A stretch of DNA of 64,000 nt from CAWBAT01 sp046331665 (GCA_046331665.1 JAXLQK010000035.1:1-64000), one strand, 5' to 3'; positions 18,826 to 28,795 are shown, counted from the first letter of the stretch. Notes: a model not told the origin generated them from the letters alone. Translations and numbers: made by a program.

Positions 18826-19143
18826 TTATTCTTCCAGGGGAAAAAGAAACCGAAAGCCGTACCGACTTATGTTCAACTGATCCACCACGTTCCCCCAAGT
18901 GATGTGAATCATGGAAATAAAGCCAGAATGGTCCGCCAGGCTGAGTGTCGTCCCGATCTTAATCGGCCGGTTTGACGAAAAACAGCCGCCGCACTCGCTG
19001 AGGTCGCGGGTCACGACTTCCTCTTCAAAGAAAGCCCCCTGTTCGTCCTTCCCTCCCAACCTGAAATGGAGTTCGACGCGATGACGTGTGCACTGGCGCT
19101 TGTGAATTTCTTTTGGAGGAAGGTCTGGTGTCAAATCGCTCAT
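18826..19143 (-). CDS. PilZ-domain protein
   Basis: This 105-residue protein is essentially a single PilZ domain, the c-di-GMP receptor module. Both binding motifs are visible: the RxxxR type in KRQCTRHRVELHF and the DxSxxG type in VTRDLSECGGCF. The start at 19143 gives a normal single-domain length. A longer frame reaching 19284 exists, but its extra 47 residues look unlike coding sequence. This is one of three PilZ proteins in the window (others at 28099 and 46336) and the one whose motifs are most complete. The target process is unknown. Confidence 0.82.
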   Translation of the reverse strand: MSDLTPDLPPKEIHKRQCTRHRVELHFRLGGKDEQGAFFEEEVVTRDLSECGGCFSSNRPIKIGTTLSLADHSGFISMIHITWGNVVDQLNISRYGFRFLFPLEE

Positions 19144-19863
19144 TTTTTTAATTCCATCGGATGGCGCCCCGAACCAAACTACGCGGAAAAGAATGTCGCT
19201 ATCTTTTATTTTTGGCCGGAGACACTCTATAAAGAATGAAAGGAAACTCAGGTGAGATGTTCCTCCCGATGAGAAACAACTCATTGAAGGTTATGCACCC
19301 CTGATACCATTTTTTTCCGCCTTCCATCGTTTTCGTAAGCTATTGAATTTACAAGAAGTTCAATTGTTTTTGCAGAAACAGCCAGCAAGCTCCTCGTAAC
19401 CCCCTTCCCCGTCAGAGGAAAAATTGTGAAATCTTTTTCATAATTTCGCCCCGGAGACTTGATCCTCAGACTCTTCCAGAACATCTTGAAGACGGAGGCG
19501 ATGGATTGAAATCGATCTGGATGTCAGAGCTCTTGTCTGGACGAGAAACGGGAAAAGCGACCGATGAAGAGCAGTTAGGGAGTTCACTGCGGAATACTAA
19601 AGAACCATTCATTCAGAAATCTTTGCCTTCCCTGGCAAAGACACGCTCGCCTTTTCCAACCTAAAATTGCTCTTTTGCATGGACAAAATCGATCGCAAGT
19701 CGCGAAAACAAGATTCGGCCGATGATTGATTTTTGATTCAGATATGTCTTGCCTCGACACTCATGACCTGACAAAATTTTTTGTCGTCATGAGATTTGGG
19801 TTTTTTGTATATCGTGACGCACGAGGGAATCAACACGGTCAGTTGTAACAAAGGATCCACGGA
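19144..19863. other. Long intergenic region with two palindromes, no gene seen
   Basis: This 720-base gap precedes the 2-oxoglutarate enzyme. It holds two inverted repeats. One at 19421-19446 is AT-rich: an 11-base arm with one mismatch and a TCTT loop. The stronger one at 19760-19793 is listed separately. A 67-codon open frame on the minus strand (19281-19484) has no SD and atypical composition and is not called. No tRNA or other RNA gene was recognised. Confidence 0.5.
19760..19793. promoter_or_regulatory. 34-base palindrome upstream of the 2-oxoglutarate enzyme
   Basis: The arms CTCATGAC (19760-19767) and GTCATGAG (19786-19793) are perfect reverse complements. Inside them GACAAAA (19770-19776) pairs with TTTTGTC (19779-19785). 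Only a CT bulge and a TT centre are unpaired, giving 15 base pairs. It lies 71 bases before the start codon. It could be a dimeric repressor's operator or an mRNA hairpin in the leader; no T-run follows it, so a simple terminator is unlikely. Confidence 0.6.
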
Positions 19864-22800
19864 ATGAGCAAACCCTTGGTTGAAATTGATGAAAAGTGGC
19901 GGGGCTATCTCGACACGTTGGGAACGAATGCAGGCTTTGTCGAAGGGCTGATCCTGCAATACCTCGAAGACCCTGCACAGGTCGATGAACGCTGGCGCCG
20001 AATTTTTGATGGTGTGGCTCTGGGAAAGCCCCATTCCCCCGAGAAGCCGTCGACTGCGGGTCTTGCCAAAGCGTCTTCGACTCTGGAAATGGGAGGAGCT
20101 GGTCAAGGCGCGGCGTCAGCCCAGGTGGGGGAACCATCGACTGATCAGGTCACCCTCCTTCGAGGGGCGGCGGCCACGATTGCCGACAATATGGAAGCCA
20201 GCCTCTCCATTCCCATAGCCACCTCACAGCGTCAGATTCCAATCAAAGTACTCGAAGAAAATCGCCGCCTGATCAATCAGTATTTGGGATTGATTGGCGG
20301 CGGGCGTGTTTCCTATACCCTTTTCATCGGATGGGCCGTTGTTCAGGCGCTCCATCATTTTCCGACTCTCAATAGCGCACATACGGAAAAGGATGGCCGG
20401 CACGGGCGCTTGGACCATGGTTCCATTAACCTGGGAATCGCGGTTGATGTGGAACGAAAAGACGGAACCCGGATTCTCATGGTTCCGAATATCAAGAACG
20501 CCGGCTCTCTGAATTTCCGGCAGTTTTACACTCACTTAAACGAGCTCATTGAACAGGTTCGAACGGGAAATGCCGAACCCATGAACTTTCAAGGAACGAC
20601 AATTTCGCTCACCAATCCGGGTACCGTTGGCACGATGGGCTCCAACCCCAGGCTCATTCCCGGACAAGGCGCTATCATTGCCACCGGAACAATCGACTTT
20701 CCCGCAGAGTATCACGGGATGGCGCCCGGCACCTTGACCCTGCTGGGAATCAGCAAGGTCATGACCATTTCCTGCACCTACGATCACCGGATCATTCAAG
20801 GGGCTGAATCGGGGATGTTCCTGGGAAAGATTCAGGGGTTCCTGCTTGGCGAAGACGGCTTTTACGACAAGATTTTTGCCGATCTGGAAATTCCTTATCA
20901 ACCCCTGCGTTGGGCTCCAGACCGCAATCCAGCGCTTCTGGGACTCTCTTCCCAGCGGGAGGAAACCGAAAAGCAGGCCCGCGTCCTCCAACTCATCAAT
21001 GCCTATCGTGTGCGGGGACATCTGATTGCGGATCTAAATCCGCTCGGCACCAAACCCGGCTATCACTATGAACTTGACCCCATCAACTATGGCCTGACCT
21101 TATGGGACCTGGATCGTTCCTTCATCACGGGCGGACTCAGTGCCAAGCTCGGTGATGCGCCGCATCCCACGGCAACTCTGCGCGAAATCCTGGAACTGCT
21201 GCGCCAAACCTATTGCGGAAAGATCGGTGTGGAATACATGTACATCCAGCACCCTGAGCAGAAGAGCTGGCTTCAGATGCGCATGGAGCCAAGCCAGAAC
21301 AACTGGCCGATAGAGCCTGCGGTGAAGAAAAGAATTCTCAAGATGCTCGCGGCCTCGGAGGGCTTCGAACATTTTCTCCACACGAGATTTGTAGGACACA
21401 AACGCTTTTCGGGAGAGGGAGCGGATACCCTCATTCCGCTCCTTTACGAACTCCTGGAGATGTCCGGAGCCCAGGATGTTCGTGAAGTCGTGATTGGCAT
21501 GGCGCACCGGGGCCGGCTCAATGTGTTATCCAACATCATCGGGAAACCACTCACGCAGATTTTTTCCGAATTCGAAGGCAATGTTGACCCCGCTTCGGCC
21601 CTGGGCACCGGTGATGTGAAGTACCATCTGGGAGCGAGCGGCCGTCATTTCACCCAGTCCGGCAAAGAAATCATAGTCTCGGTGGCTCCCAATCCCAGCC
21701 ATCTGGAGGCTGTCAATCCGGTGGTGGAAGGGATTGTGAGAGCCAAACAAAATAGGCACAAGCCCGCCGGAAGAGATCAGTTCATTCCGGTTCTCATCCA
21801 TGGAGACGCTGCCTTTGCGGGGCAAGGCATCGTGGCCGAAACGCTCAATCTCTCTCAGCTCGACGGCTATCGCACCGATGGGACCATTCACCTGATCGTG
21901 AACAATCAGATCGGCTTTACCACGACTCCTGACGATGCGCGATCCACGCCCTACAGCACCGATGTCGCCAAGATGGTTCAGGCCCCCATCTTTCATGTGA
22001 ACGGGGATGATCCCGAAGCCACCATCCGCGCGCTTCAAATTGCCTACGATTACCGCCGGCGTTTCAAGAAGGATGTCGTGATGGATCTGTTTTGTTATCG
22101 ACGCTACGGGCACAATGAAGCGGATGACCCCAGCTTCACGCAGCCGCTGTTGTACCGGGAGATTCGGAGCCACCAATCCGTCCTGAAATTGTACTCGCAA
22201 CGCCTGATTCGCGAGGGTGTCGTAACGGCCGATGAAGTCGAACAACTTCGCCAGGAAACGACCCACCGATTGGAACACGCCTTTGACGACGTCGCAAAGA
22301 AGGCGGAAGTTTTTGTGCCCGAAGAAATGAGCGCCGTTACTCCCGAAGAATGGGAAGCGCCCCACCCCCATTTCCCCACAGGGGTCAGCAAGGAACTGCT
22401 CACTCAAATCACGATGGCCATGACGACATTTCCCAAAGATTTCCATGTTCATCGTAAGTTGGTAGGTTTTTTTGAAAAGCGCCGCCAAACGGTCAACGCG
22501 GGCGGCTCCATCGATTGGGCCTTTGCTGAAGCCCTGGCCTTCGGTACGCTGGTCGTGGATGGAACGGCCGTGAGATTAAGCGGGCAGGATTCCGGACGAG
22601 GGACCTTCAGCCAGCGCCATCTCGTCCTTTTCGACGAAACGGACGGGCACGAGTACCTCCCGCTGCAGCACCTCACACCGGGACAGGCGCGATTTCATGT
22701 TTACGACAGTCTGCTCTCCGAAGCAGCTGTGCTGGGGTTTGAGTTTGGTTACTGTGTGGCGGATCCATTGACGCTTGTTCTGTGGGAAGCGCAGTTTGGA

Positions 22801-23580
22801 GATTTTGCCAACGGAGCTCAGACCATTATCGACCAGTTCATTTCCGGGGCCGAAGCCAAATGGCAGCAACCGGTGGGTCTGGTGATGCTCCTGCCGCATG
22901 GCTACGAAGGTCAAGGACCGGAGCATTCCAGCGCTCGCATCGAACGTTTTCTGCAGTTGTGTGCCGAGAACAATCTGCAGATCTGCAATTGCACATCTCC
23001 CGCCCAATATTTCCACCTTCTGCGCCGTCAGATGCGCGGAGGGAAGGAAGGCCGCGGGATCCGCAAACCGCTTATCATCTTCACGCCCAAGAGCCTGCTG
23101 CGGCATCCAAAGGCAACGTCGACTCTCGAGTCACTGGCCAATGGCCATTTCCATGAACTCCTTAGTGCCACCGAATCGCTCAACAGGGAAAAGGTCACCC
23201 GCATCGTAATGGCCAGCGGGAAGGTTTGTTACGACCTGCTTGAAACTCTCTCCGAAAAGCAAAGCGACGACACCGCCATTCTCTGTCTTGAGCAGCTCTA
23301 CCCTTTTCCTCGCAATCTGTTCAGGAAGGAACTAAAGAAGTACCCGAATGTCACAGATGTGGCCTGGGTTCAGGAAGAACCGGTCAACATGGGAGGATGG
23401 AGTTTTGTGAAGGACCGCATTGCCGCTGAATTGCGGCCGCCGCAGACCTTGCGTTATGTGGGCCGTCCGGAAAGTGCCAGTCCGGCAACGGGTTCGCTCA
23501 AAATGCACATCAAAGAGCAAGCTGCCTTGCTGAAATCAGCCTTCGGGCAATCCGGGAAAGGAGAGAGCAAGAGATTGTAA
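19864..23580 (+). CDS. kgd: Fused 2-oxoglutarate decarboxylase/dehydrogenase E1 with E2-type succinyltransferase domain (Kgd/OdhA type)
   Basis: This 1238-residue enzyme acts at the 2-oxoglutarate step of the TCA cycle. Its order is a short E1 N-terminal segment (about residues 1-45), a linker, an E2 acyltransferase domain without a lipoyl domain (about 95-345) and a thiamine-diphosphate E1 (about 380-1230). The E2 active His is in TYDHRIIQGAESG (His308). The E1 part shows VVIGMAHRGRLNVLSNIIGK, HGDAAFAGQGIVAETLNLSQ and the cofactor-binding LIVNNQIGFTT. This is the architecture of mycobacterial KGD and corynebacterial OdhA. No separate E2 or E3 gene is adjacent. A large palindrome lies upstream. 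The reaction in vivo (dehydrogenase, decarboxylase or ligase) cannot be told from sequence. Confidence 0.96.
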   Translation: MSKPLVEIDEKWRGYLDTLGTNAGFVEGLILQYLEDPAQVDERWRRIFDGVALGKPHSPEKPSTAGLAKASSTLEMGGAGQGAASAQVGEPSTDQVTLLRGAAATIADNMEASLSIPIATSQRQIPIKVLEENRRLINQYLGLIGGGRVSYTLFIGWAVVQALHHFPTLNSAHTEKDGRHGRLDHGSINLGIAVDVERKDGTRILMVPNIKNAGSLNFRQFYTHLNELIEQVRTGNAEPMNFQGTTISLTNPGTVGTMGSNPRLIPGQGAIIATGTIDFPAEYHGMAPGTLTLLGISKVMTISCTYDHRIIQGAESGMFLGKIQGFLLGEDGFYDKIFADLEIPYQPLRWAPDRNPALLGLSSQREETEKQARVLQLINAYRVRGHLIADLNPLGTKPGYHYELDPINYGLTLWDLDRSFITGGLSAKLGDAPHPTATLREILELLRQTYCGKIGVEYMYIQHPEQKSWLQMRMEPSQNNWPIEPAVKKRILKMLAASEGFEHFLHTRFVGHKRFSGEGADTLIPLLYELLEMSGAQDVREVVIGMAHRGRLNVLSNIIGKPLTQIFSEFEGNVDPASALGTGDVKYHLGASGRHFTQSGKEIIVSVAPNPSHLEAVNPVVEGIVRAKQNRHKPAGRDQFIPVLIHGDAAFAGQGIVAETLNLSQLDGYRTDGTIHLIVNNQIGFTTTPDDARSTPYSTDVAKMVQAPIFHVNGDDPEATIRALQIAYDYRRRFKKDVVMDLFCYRRYGHNEADDPSFTQPLLYREIRSHQSVLKLYSQRLIREGVVTADEVEQLRQETTHRLEHAFDDVAKKAEVFVPEEMSAVTPEEWEAPHPHFPTGVSKELLTQITMAMTTFPKDFHVHRKLVGFFEKRRQTVNAGGSIDWAFAEALAFGTLVVDGTAVRLSGQDSGRGTFSQRHLVLFDETDGHEYLPLQHLTPGQARFHVYDSLLSEAAVLGFEFGYCVADPLTLVLWEAQFGDFANGAQTIIDQFISGAEAKWQQPVGLVMLLPHGYEGQGPEHSSARIERFLQLCAENNLQICNCTSPAQYFHLLRRQMRGGKEGRGIRKPLIIFTPKSLLRHPKATSTLESLANGHFHELLSATESLNREKVTRIVMASGKVCYDLLETLSEKQSDDTAILCLEQLYPFPRNLFRKELKKYPNVTDVAWVQEEPVNMGGWSFVKDRIAAELRPPQTLRYVGRPESASPATGSLKMHIKEQAALLKSAFGQSGKGESKRL

Positions 23581-23616
23581 GCCAGCGGCAGTTGTCCGTT
23601 TTCAGATGGCCTCCTT

Positions 23617-24948
23617 CTATCTTGCTTCCTTCTCACCATCCCAGGAACTTCCCTCCTTTGTTACTTCCACAGACACCTGGCTGACTCGAAGCTTTTCAAC
23701 CCGGAGAATCGTAAATTTCAAATTCCGGTACGTCCACTCGGTTCCTTCGGGAGGGATGTCCTGCCATTGATCGATCAGGAATCCTCCCAAGGTGGCGGCA
23801 TCGCTGTGTTCTCCAAACTTCACGCTCAAGGTTTCTTCCAAATCGTGCAAGGGGATGCTGCCATCCACCAGATACTGATTCTCCCGAACGAACCGGATTA
23901 AGGGAAGTTCCTGGTCAAACTCATCCTGAATATCTCCGACCAACTCCTCCAGAACATCCTCGAGCGTCGCCATGCCCAGCGTGCCGCCAAACTCATCCAC
24001 GATGATCGCCAGATGGGTGCGCTTTTCGAGAAATGTTGCGAGGAGGGTCTCCAGGTTTACAAATTCGGGAATGAACAAGACTTCTCTCCGGATCTTGTCC
24101 ATCTTGACTTCAGCCCCTTTGGTCTGGATCAGCCAGAGCAGTTCCTTGATATGAACCATCCCGATAATGTGATCGAGATTTCCCCGGCAAAGCGGGAATC
24201 GAGTGTAGTCGCTGTTTCGGGCAATCTCCAAATTCTCCTCGATGGACTTTTCCGCGTAGAGGGAGACAATGCGGTTGCGCGGGACCATGATATTTCTGAT
24301 CTTCAATTTGCCGAGGGAGAAGGTGTTCAAGAGGATGCTCCGGCTGAGAGGAGTCAAAGCCTTCGAAGTGTCCCCTTCCGCCAAAAGCGTGCGGATTTCC
24401 TCCTCGGAATGAACCCGGTCCTTTTCGCTGGTCGGTTCAATGCCAATGGCTGTCAGAATCACATTGGCCGCGCCATTAAGGGCCGTGATCGCAGGATAAA
24501 AGGCCTTATGAAAAAGGGTGAGCGGGACGGCGACCCACAAGGCGGTAGATTTGGGCCTCCGGATAGCCAGGGACTTGGGAGCCAATTCTCCCAGCACGAT
24601 ATGCAGAAAAGTGATAAAGGCGAAGGCAATCCCAAAGGCAAACGACGTCACAACCGCAGCCGACTGGATCCCCACCGAGAATAACAGCGGCCTCAACAAC
24701 GCAGCGACGAAGGGTTCTCCCACCCATCCCAGTCCAAGGCTGGCAAACGTGATTCCAAGCTGTGTTGCCGAGAGATACACGTCCAGATGGTGGATAACGT
24801 GATTGGCGGCCCGCGCTCTCTCGACGTCTCTTTTGACCAGAGGGTTGATCTGGATCGAACGGACTTTGACAATCGCGAATTCAGCGGCGACGAAAAATCC
24901 ATTCAACAAAACCAGAAACAAAATAATGACGACGTTTAGGATGAACAT
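23617..24948 (-). CDS. CorC/HlyC-family membrane protein (DUF21-CBS-CBS)
   Basis: This 443-residue inner-membrane protein has a DUF21/CNNM domain with three to four helices (about residues 1-190), a pair of CBS domains (about 215-340, from IMVPRNRIVSLYAEKSIEEN) and a C-terminal CorC/HlyC domain (about 355-435). CBS features are FPLCRGNLDHIIGMVHIKEL and IIVDEFGGTLGMATLEDVLE. Members are linked to Mg and Co efflux or resistance; the older hemolysin name is not a safe function. Length and order are normal. The gene is alone and convergent with the 2-oxoglutarate enzyme. Confidence 0.94.
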   Translation of the reverse strand: MFILNVVIILFLVLLNGFFVAAEFAIVKVRSIQINPLVKRDVERARAANHVIHHLDVYLSATQLGITFASLGLGWVGEPFVAALLRPLLFSVGIQSAAVVTSFAFGIAFAFITFLHIVLGELAPKSLAIRRPKSTALWVAVPLTLFHKAFYPAITALNGAANVILTAIGIEPTSEKDRVHSEEEIRTLLAEGDTSKALTPLSRSILLNTFSLGKLKIRNIMVPRNRIVSLYAEKSIEENLEIARNSDYTRFPLCRGNLDHIIGMVHIKELLWLIQTKGAEVKMDKIRREVLFIPEFVNLETLLATFLEKRTHLAIIVDEFGGTLGMATLEDVLEELVGDIQDEFDQELPLIRFVRENQYLVDGSIPLHDLEETLSVKFGEHSDAATLGGFLIDQWQDIPPEGTEWTYRNLKFTILRVEKLRVSQVSVEVTKEGSSWDGEKEAR

Positions 24949-25123
24949 AACCTGAGGAAGAATAATGGGGTGATCACTGCCTGCGAATTAAGAGACGTGT
25001 TTCATCACGCGTCATCTTATCACTATCCGATGATTTTTCGCTGAGCCTCCTTCTGAAGTTTCCGCCTTGAATATGATAAGATCCACCGCGATCCGCTGAA
25101 GCAATAAACTTCTTACCACTGAC

Positions 25124-26560
25124 ATGCCTCCCATGAACAGTCAATTACCAGATTCTTCTGCCCCCAGAATGAAGCCGCGGAAATGGTATTCACTTTCACT
25201 CACCAGTCAGATCATGCTCGGCCTGCTTCTCGGTGGCTTCCTGGGTTGGCTCAACCCGGAATTAGGGATCAAATCGTATTTCCTTCGCGATATTTTTCTT
25301 AATCTCATCAAGGTCATCATTGCACCGCTCATTTTCTCGACCATTGTGGTTGGAATCGCCGGAGGAGGAGATTTGAGGAATGTCGGACGAATGGGGCTGA
25401 AAGCTCTGATTTATTTTGAGGCTGTCACCACGGCGGCTTTATTCATTGGTTTGGCCGTGGTCAACTGGATGAAGCCGGGGGTGGGTGTCTCCTTGAGAAT
25501 AGACTCCTCTGCAGTCCCCGGGTTTGCCCAAGACCAGTCCAAGTCATTGTCGGAGATTCTTGTCCACATATTTCCCTCCAGTGTCATTGACTCCATGGCG
25601 CGCGGCGATGTCCTGCAAATCGTCACCTTCTCGGTCTTGTTCGCCATGGCGGTATCGGCCCTGGGTCCAAAAGCCGCTCCGCTCCTAAACCTTTGCCAAA
25701 GCCTCTCTCAAGTGATGTTCAAGTTCACCAGTTACGTCATGCGCTTCGCGCCCTTTGGAGTTGGAGCGGCCATGGCTGCCGCCATCGGACACAAGGGTCC
25801 TGGACTTCTCCTGAATTTCGGTTTGCTCATCTTCTCCCTTTATTTGGCCCTGACAATCTTCGTTATCGGGGTCTTGCTGCCGATTGCCTGGCTTTCGAGA
25901 CTGCCCGTTCGGAAATTTGCCAAAGCCGTCTGGGACCCCTTTGCCATTGCGTTTGCAACCACCAGCAGTGAATCGGCTCTACCCAAGGCCATGGAAGTCA
26001 TGGAACGATTTGGTGTTCCCAAACGGATCGTTGGATTCGTGATGCCGACGGGCTACAGCTTTAACCTGGATGGCACGACTCTCTACCTGGCCATGGCTTC
26101 GGTCTTTGTGGCTCAGGCTGCCGAGTCATCGACTGGAGTCCATTTCGGTCTCCAAAAACAACTCATCATGATGCTGACTTTGATGATCACCTCCAAAGGC
26201 GTGGCCGCCGTGCCACGGGCTTCGCTCATCATATTGCTTTCGACACTCCACACGTTCAGTTTACCCATTGAAGGGGTGGCAGTCTTATTGGGAATCGATG
26301 AGATTATGGATATGGCCAGGACATCGGTGAATGTCGTGGGAAACTGCCTGGCCACTGCGGTGGTTGCCCGCTGGGAGGGAGAATTTGACGATGCACGGGC
26401 CAGTGTCTTTGGAACTCCTCTCGAACCGGGCGCCGAGCTGGCAGCTGGGGAAACTGCGTTTTCGGAATCTGCTTCGCGGGGGATTGAAAGTGGGCAAGCG
26501 CCGGCGCGCTCTCGAGTCCAACCGGAGAAAAGTTCAAGCCAATCAAACTTTCATGAATGA
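25124..26560 (+). CDS. Dicarboxylate/amino acid:cation symporter (DAACS family)
   Basis: This 478-residue GltP/DctA-type transporter imports C4-dicarboxylates or acidic amino acids with protons or sodium. About eight membrane helices and two re-entrant loops are expected. The signature motifs are present: the serine-rich TTSSESALPKAMEVMERFG (HP1) and the substrate/cation motif FNLDGTTLYLAMA in TM7. The C-terminal 40 residues are a polar Ser-rich tail beyond the usual end. A second start at 25133 (ATG) cannot be excluded. Its end overlaps the end of the convergent MFS gene by 10 bases. A link to the nearby 2-oxoglutarate enzyme is metabolically sensible but unproven. Confidence 0.94.
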   Translation: MPPMNSQLPDSSAPRMKPRKWYSLSLTSQIMLGLLLGGFLGWLNPELGIKSYFLRDIFLNLIKVIIAPLIFSTIVVGIAGGGDLRNVGRMGLKALIYFEAVTTAALFIGLAVVNWMKPGVGVSLRIDSSAVPGFAQDQSKSLSEILVHIFPSSVIDSMARGDVLQIVTFSVLFAMAVSALGPKAAPLLNLCQSLSQVMFKFTSYVMRFAPFGVGAAMAAAIGHKGPGLLLNFGLLIFSLYLALTIFVIGVLLPIAWLSRLPVRKFAKAVWDPFAIAFATTSSESALPKAMEVMERFGVPKRIVGFVMPTGYSFNLDGTTLYLAMASVFVAQAAESSTGVHFGLQKQLIMMLTLMITSKGVAAVPRASLIILLSTLHTFSLPIEGVAVLLGIDEIMDMARTSVNVVGNCLATAVVARWEGEFDDARASVFGTPLEPGAELAAGETAFSESASRGIESGQAPARSRVQPEKSSSQSNFHE

Positions 26561-27861
26561 CTCTCTTCAAGCGGAGTCACTGGGTCAATAAACAGCCAGG
26601 CAACCGCTCCAATCAGGTAACTGCCTGACCACAGGTAAAAGGGGATCGACCAATCGTGATATGCCACCAAGAGATACCCCGTTGTGACCGGGCCCAATGC
26701 GCCCCCCAAATTACCCATCATGTTCATGGATCCGGACAGCGTTCCGGCATATTTTCCACCCACATCCATGCAGGCACCCCAGGCACCCGGCATGAGCAAA
26801 TCACTTGAAAAGCTCGCCAGGCCCATGGCGACCGAGGCCCAAACCGGGTCTTTCAAATGATTCGAGGTGAAGAGCATGGCTGAGGCACCTACGCAGGCGA
26901 TGAAGCCCATCATGCGGCGAGAGCGAGCTACGCTCCCAAAGAGAATAGTTAATCGAGGTGAGAGCCAACCGCACACAAAACATCCGATGCCGCCGCAGAA
27001 GAGGGGCAAGCCCGCCAGAATTGCCGCGCGTTGCGGCTCCAGGTGATAAGACTCTTTCAGGTACGTGGGCAGCCAGGTAATGTAGAAATACCAGGGATAA
27101 GAAGCACAGGCATATTGCAGCCAAAGCAGCCAAACGCTTCGCGAAGATATCATCCGGCCCCAGGGAACGTCGCCGTGCCCCGAGGCGTTTTCATGGGCGC
27201 CACGCAACAATGCCAATTCCGCGGCATTGACGCCCTTATGCTCTTTTGGGTTGTCGCGATACCACCAATAGAAGATGACCGCCCAGACAATGCCAATCGC
27301 TCCGAAAAGTTCAAACGTCCGCCGCCAAGTCAAGTATTGGAAAATCCACACTACCAGGACAGGGGTAAAGGCACCGCCCCAGCGCGAACTCATCCACAAG
27401 ATCCCTTGGGCACGCACCCGCTCCTGAGAGGGTAACCAGGTGGTGAATGCTTTGGTCAGATTGGGGTAACAGCCAGCCTCTCCGGCACCAAAAAGTGCCC
27501 GGGTAACTACCAAAGAGGCCTGATTCCAAGCCCAGCCAGTGGCCGCGGTAAAGAAGGACCACCAGACGACAACCCGCATCAAAACTTTCCGCGCTCCCAT
27601 CCAATCTCCCAGCCAGCCACCGGGAATCTCAAACAAGGCATATGCCCAGGCAAAGGCCGACAGTGCGTATCCCATTTCGATCTTGCTCAGCCCCATATCA
27701 CGCATTATGGCGGGGGCGGCCTGGGAGATACACACCCGGTCAATATAAGTGATGACTGCCAGGGTGACTGCGAAAACAATCACCCAGTAGCGGGTTCTGG
27801 TTGGCGTCGATAATTCAATGTTATTCAGCACAGCCGAATTCTTGGACATAAGAGCTGTCAC
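26551..27861 (-). CDS. MFS transporter, anion:cation symporter (sugar-acid type)
   Basis: This 436-residue protein has twelve predicted membrane helices. The loop motif between TM2 and TM3 is GGWLGDWMGARKVL, the MFS motif A. TM1 ends in YIDRVCISQAAPAIMRDMG, typical of the ACS family, which includes glucarate, galactonate and hexuronate transporters. Sugar-acid transport would connect with the YjhG-type dehydratase in this window, although it lies 23 kb away and no shared control is visible. Family is clear; substrate is a guess. Confidence 0.92.
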   Translation of the reverse strand: MTALMSKNSAVLNNIELSTPTRTRYWVIVFAVTLAVITYIDRVCISQAAPAIMRDMGLSKIEMGYALSAFAWAYALFEIPGGWLGDWMGARKVLMRVVVWWSFFTAATGWAWNQASLVVTRALFGAGEAGCYPNLTKAFTTWLPSQERVRAQGILWMSSRWGGAFTPVLVVWIFQYLTWRRTFELFGAIGIVWAVIFYWWYRDNPKEHKGVNAAELALLRGAHENASGHGDVPWGRMISSRSVWLLWLQYACASYPWYFYITWLPTYLKESYHLEPQRAAILAGLPLFCGGIGCFVCGWLSPRLTILFGSVARSRRMMGFIACVGASAMLFTSNHLKDPVWASVAMGLASFSSDLLMPGAWGACMDVGGKYAGTLSGSMNMMGNLGGALGPVTTGYLLVAYHDWSIPFYLWSGSYLIGAVAWLFIDPVTPLEESHS

Positions 27862-28098
27862 CCTCGAAAAATCTTAAATTGGATGGAATCGGTGCCTAAT
27901 CGAATTAGACAAGTCGATTCTAGGTTGCTCCCAGAAAGCACGTCAATAAGAATATCTCCCCCAAGGATTCCTGGCAGAACTCAGATCATAGGCTGTTTCT
28001 CAACGGCTGATTTTGGCTTGGCACGACGCTTTCCCCTGTCGTTAAAGGTCACGGGCCTTCGGCCGATACAAGATGCAGCATCTTTTGAGGTTTCAGGA

Positions 28099-28674
28099 AT
28101 GGCGCCATCTTCTCCAAGAAATGAGCAGTACTACTCCCAATTCGGACGCAGGGCCGCTTTCATGTCATTGCTCTTCCCGGGCTTGGGGCAAATCCAATGC
28201 AGAGCCTACCTAAAAGGCACTTTGATCGTAAGCCTTTTCAGCTTTGTACTAGCTTTGCGAATGGTCTTTGCGGCCAACCCTGCCTTCGGTGAAGGCGGTA
28301 TTTCGGCCACCGTTCTGACTTTCTTTCCCTTGGCCGTGTGGGGGATTTCAATTTATGACGCTTATCGCTCGGCCATCGAGATTCGCAGGTCTGAAGCCAA
28401 ACGGTATAACGTCCAGGTCATTACCACCATTCGAGGAATTGACTCCCAAAACCTTCATTTTGAAGAAATTACGATGACCAAGAACATCAGCCAGCGCGGC
28501 GCCTGTCTGGTTATGTCACGCCTGCTTAACCTCGGCACAGTTCTATCCCTGGACTTTCAAGGAAAGTCGAACGCTGCCGGCAGGGTTGTCTGGACTCGCG
28601 ATACCGGGAACGCGGATGAATGCCTGGTCGGAATGGAGCTGCTGAGCCCTCTAAAAAGGATCGAGGCCTTTTAG
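28099..28674 (+). CDS. Membrane protein with C-terminal PilZ domain
   Basis: This 191-residue protein has an N-terminal region with two membrane helices (about residues 22-65 and 70-90; LIVSLFSFVLALRMVFAANP and ILTFFPLAVWGISIYD-like) and a cytoplasmic PilZ domain (about 105-190). The second PilZ motif (KNISQRGACLV, NxSxxG type) is intact. The first is degenerate: the arginines in RRSEAKRYNVQ are spaced RxxxxR rather than RxxxR, so c-di-GMP binding is uncertain. The start at 28099 has GAGG eight bases upstream; the open frame runs further upstream but that part has no protein-like character. It is transcribed alone. Confidence 0.78.
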   Translation: MAPSSPRNEQYYSQFGRRAAFMSLLFPGLGQIQCRAYLKGTLIVSLFSFVLALRMVFAANPAFGEGGISATVLTFFPLAVWGISIYDAYRSAIEIRRSEAKRYNVQVITTIRGIDSQNLHFEEITMTKNISQRGACLVMSRLLNLGTVLSLDFQGKSNAAGRVVWTRDTGNADECLVGMELLSPLKRIEAF

Positions 28675-28795
28675 CCCCCTTCTCCGCTCCTGAAGCCGCC
28701 TTTCCGTCCCTACTTTTCCGCCCAAACCCCTTTTTTGGCTGTTCATCCACCCCGAGTTCGGATAAGATAGATCAATTGTTCGCGGAGAATCCAAC

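Noticed and set aside
19281..19484. 67-codon open frame on the minus strand
   Set aside because: No SD, no protein family, and composition unlike neighbouring genes.
21526..22488. 320-codon open frame antisense to the 2-oxoglutarate enzyme gene
   Set aside because: The sense frame encodes a well-conserved enzyme; the antisense frame is a codon-bias shadow.
28651..28674. Hairpin at the end of the PilZ membrane protein gene as a terminator
   Set aside because: The stem is A/T-rich and bulged and no T run follows.
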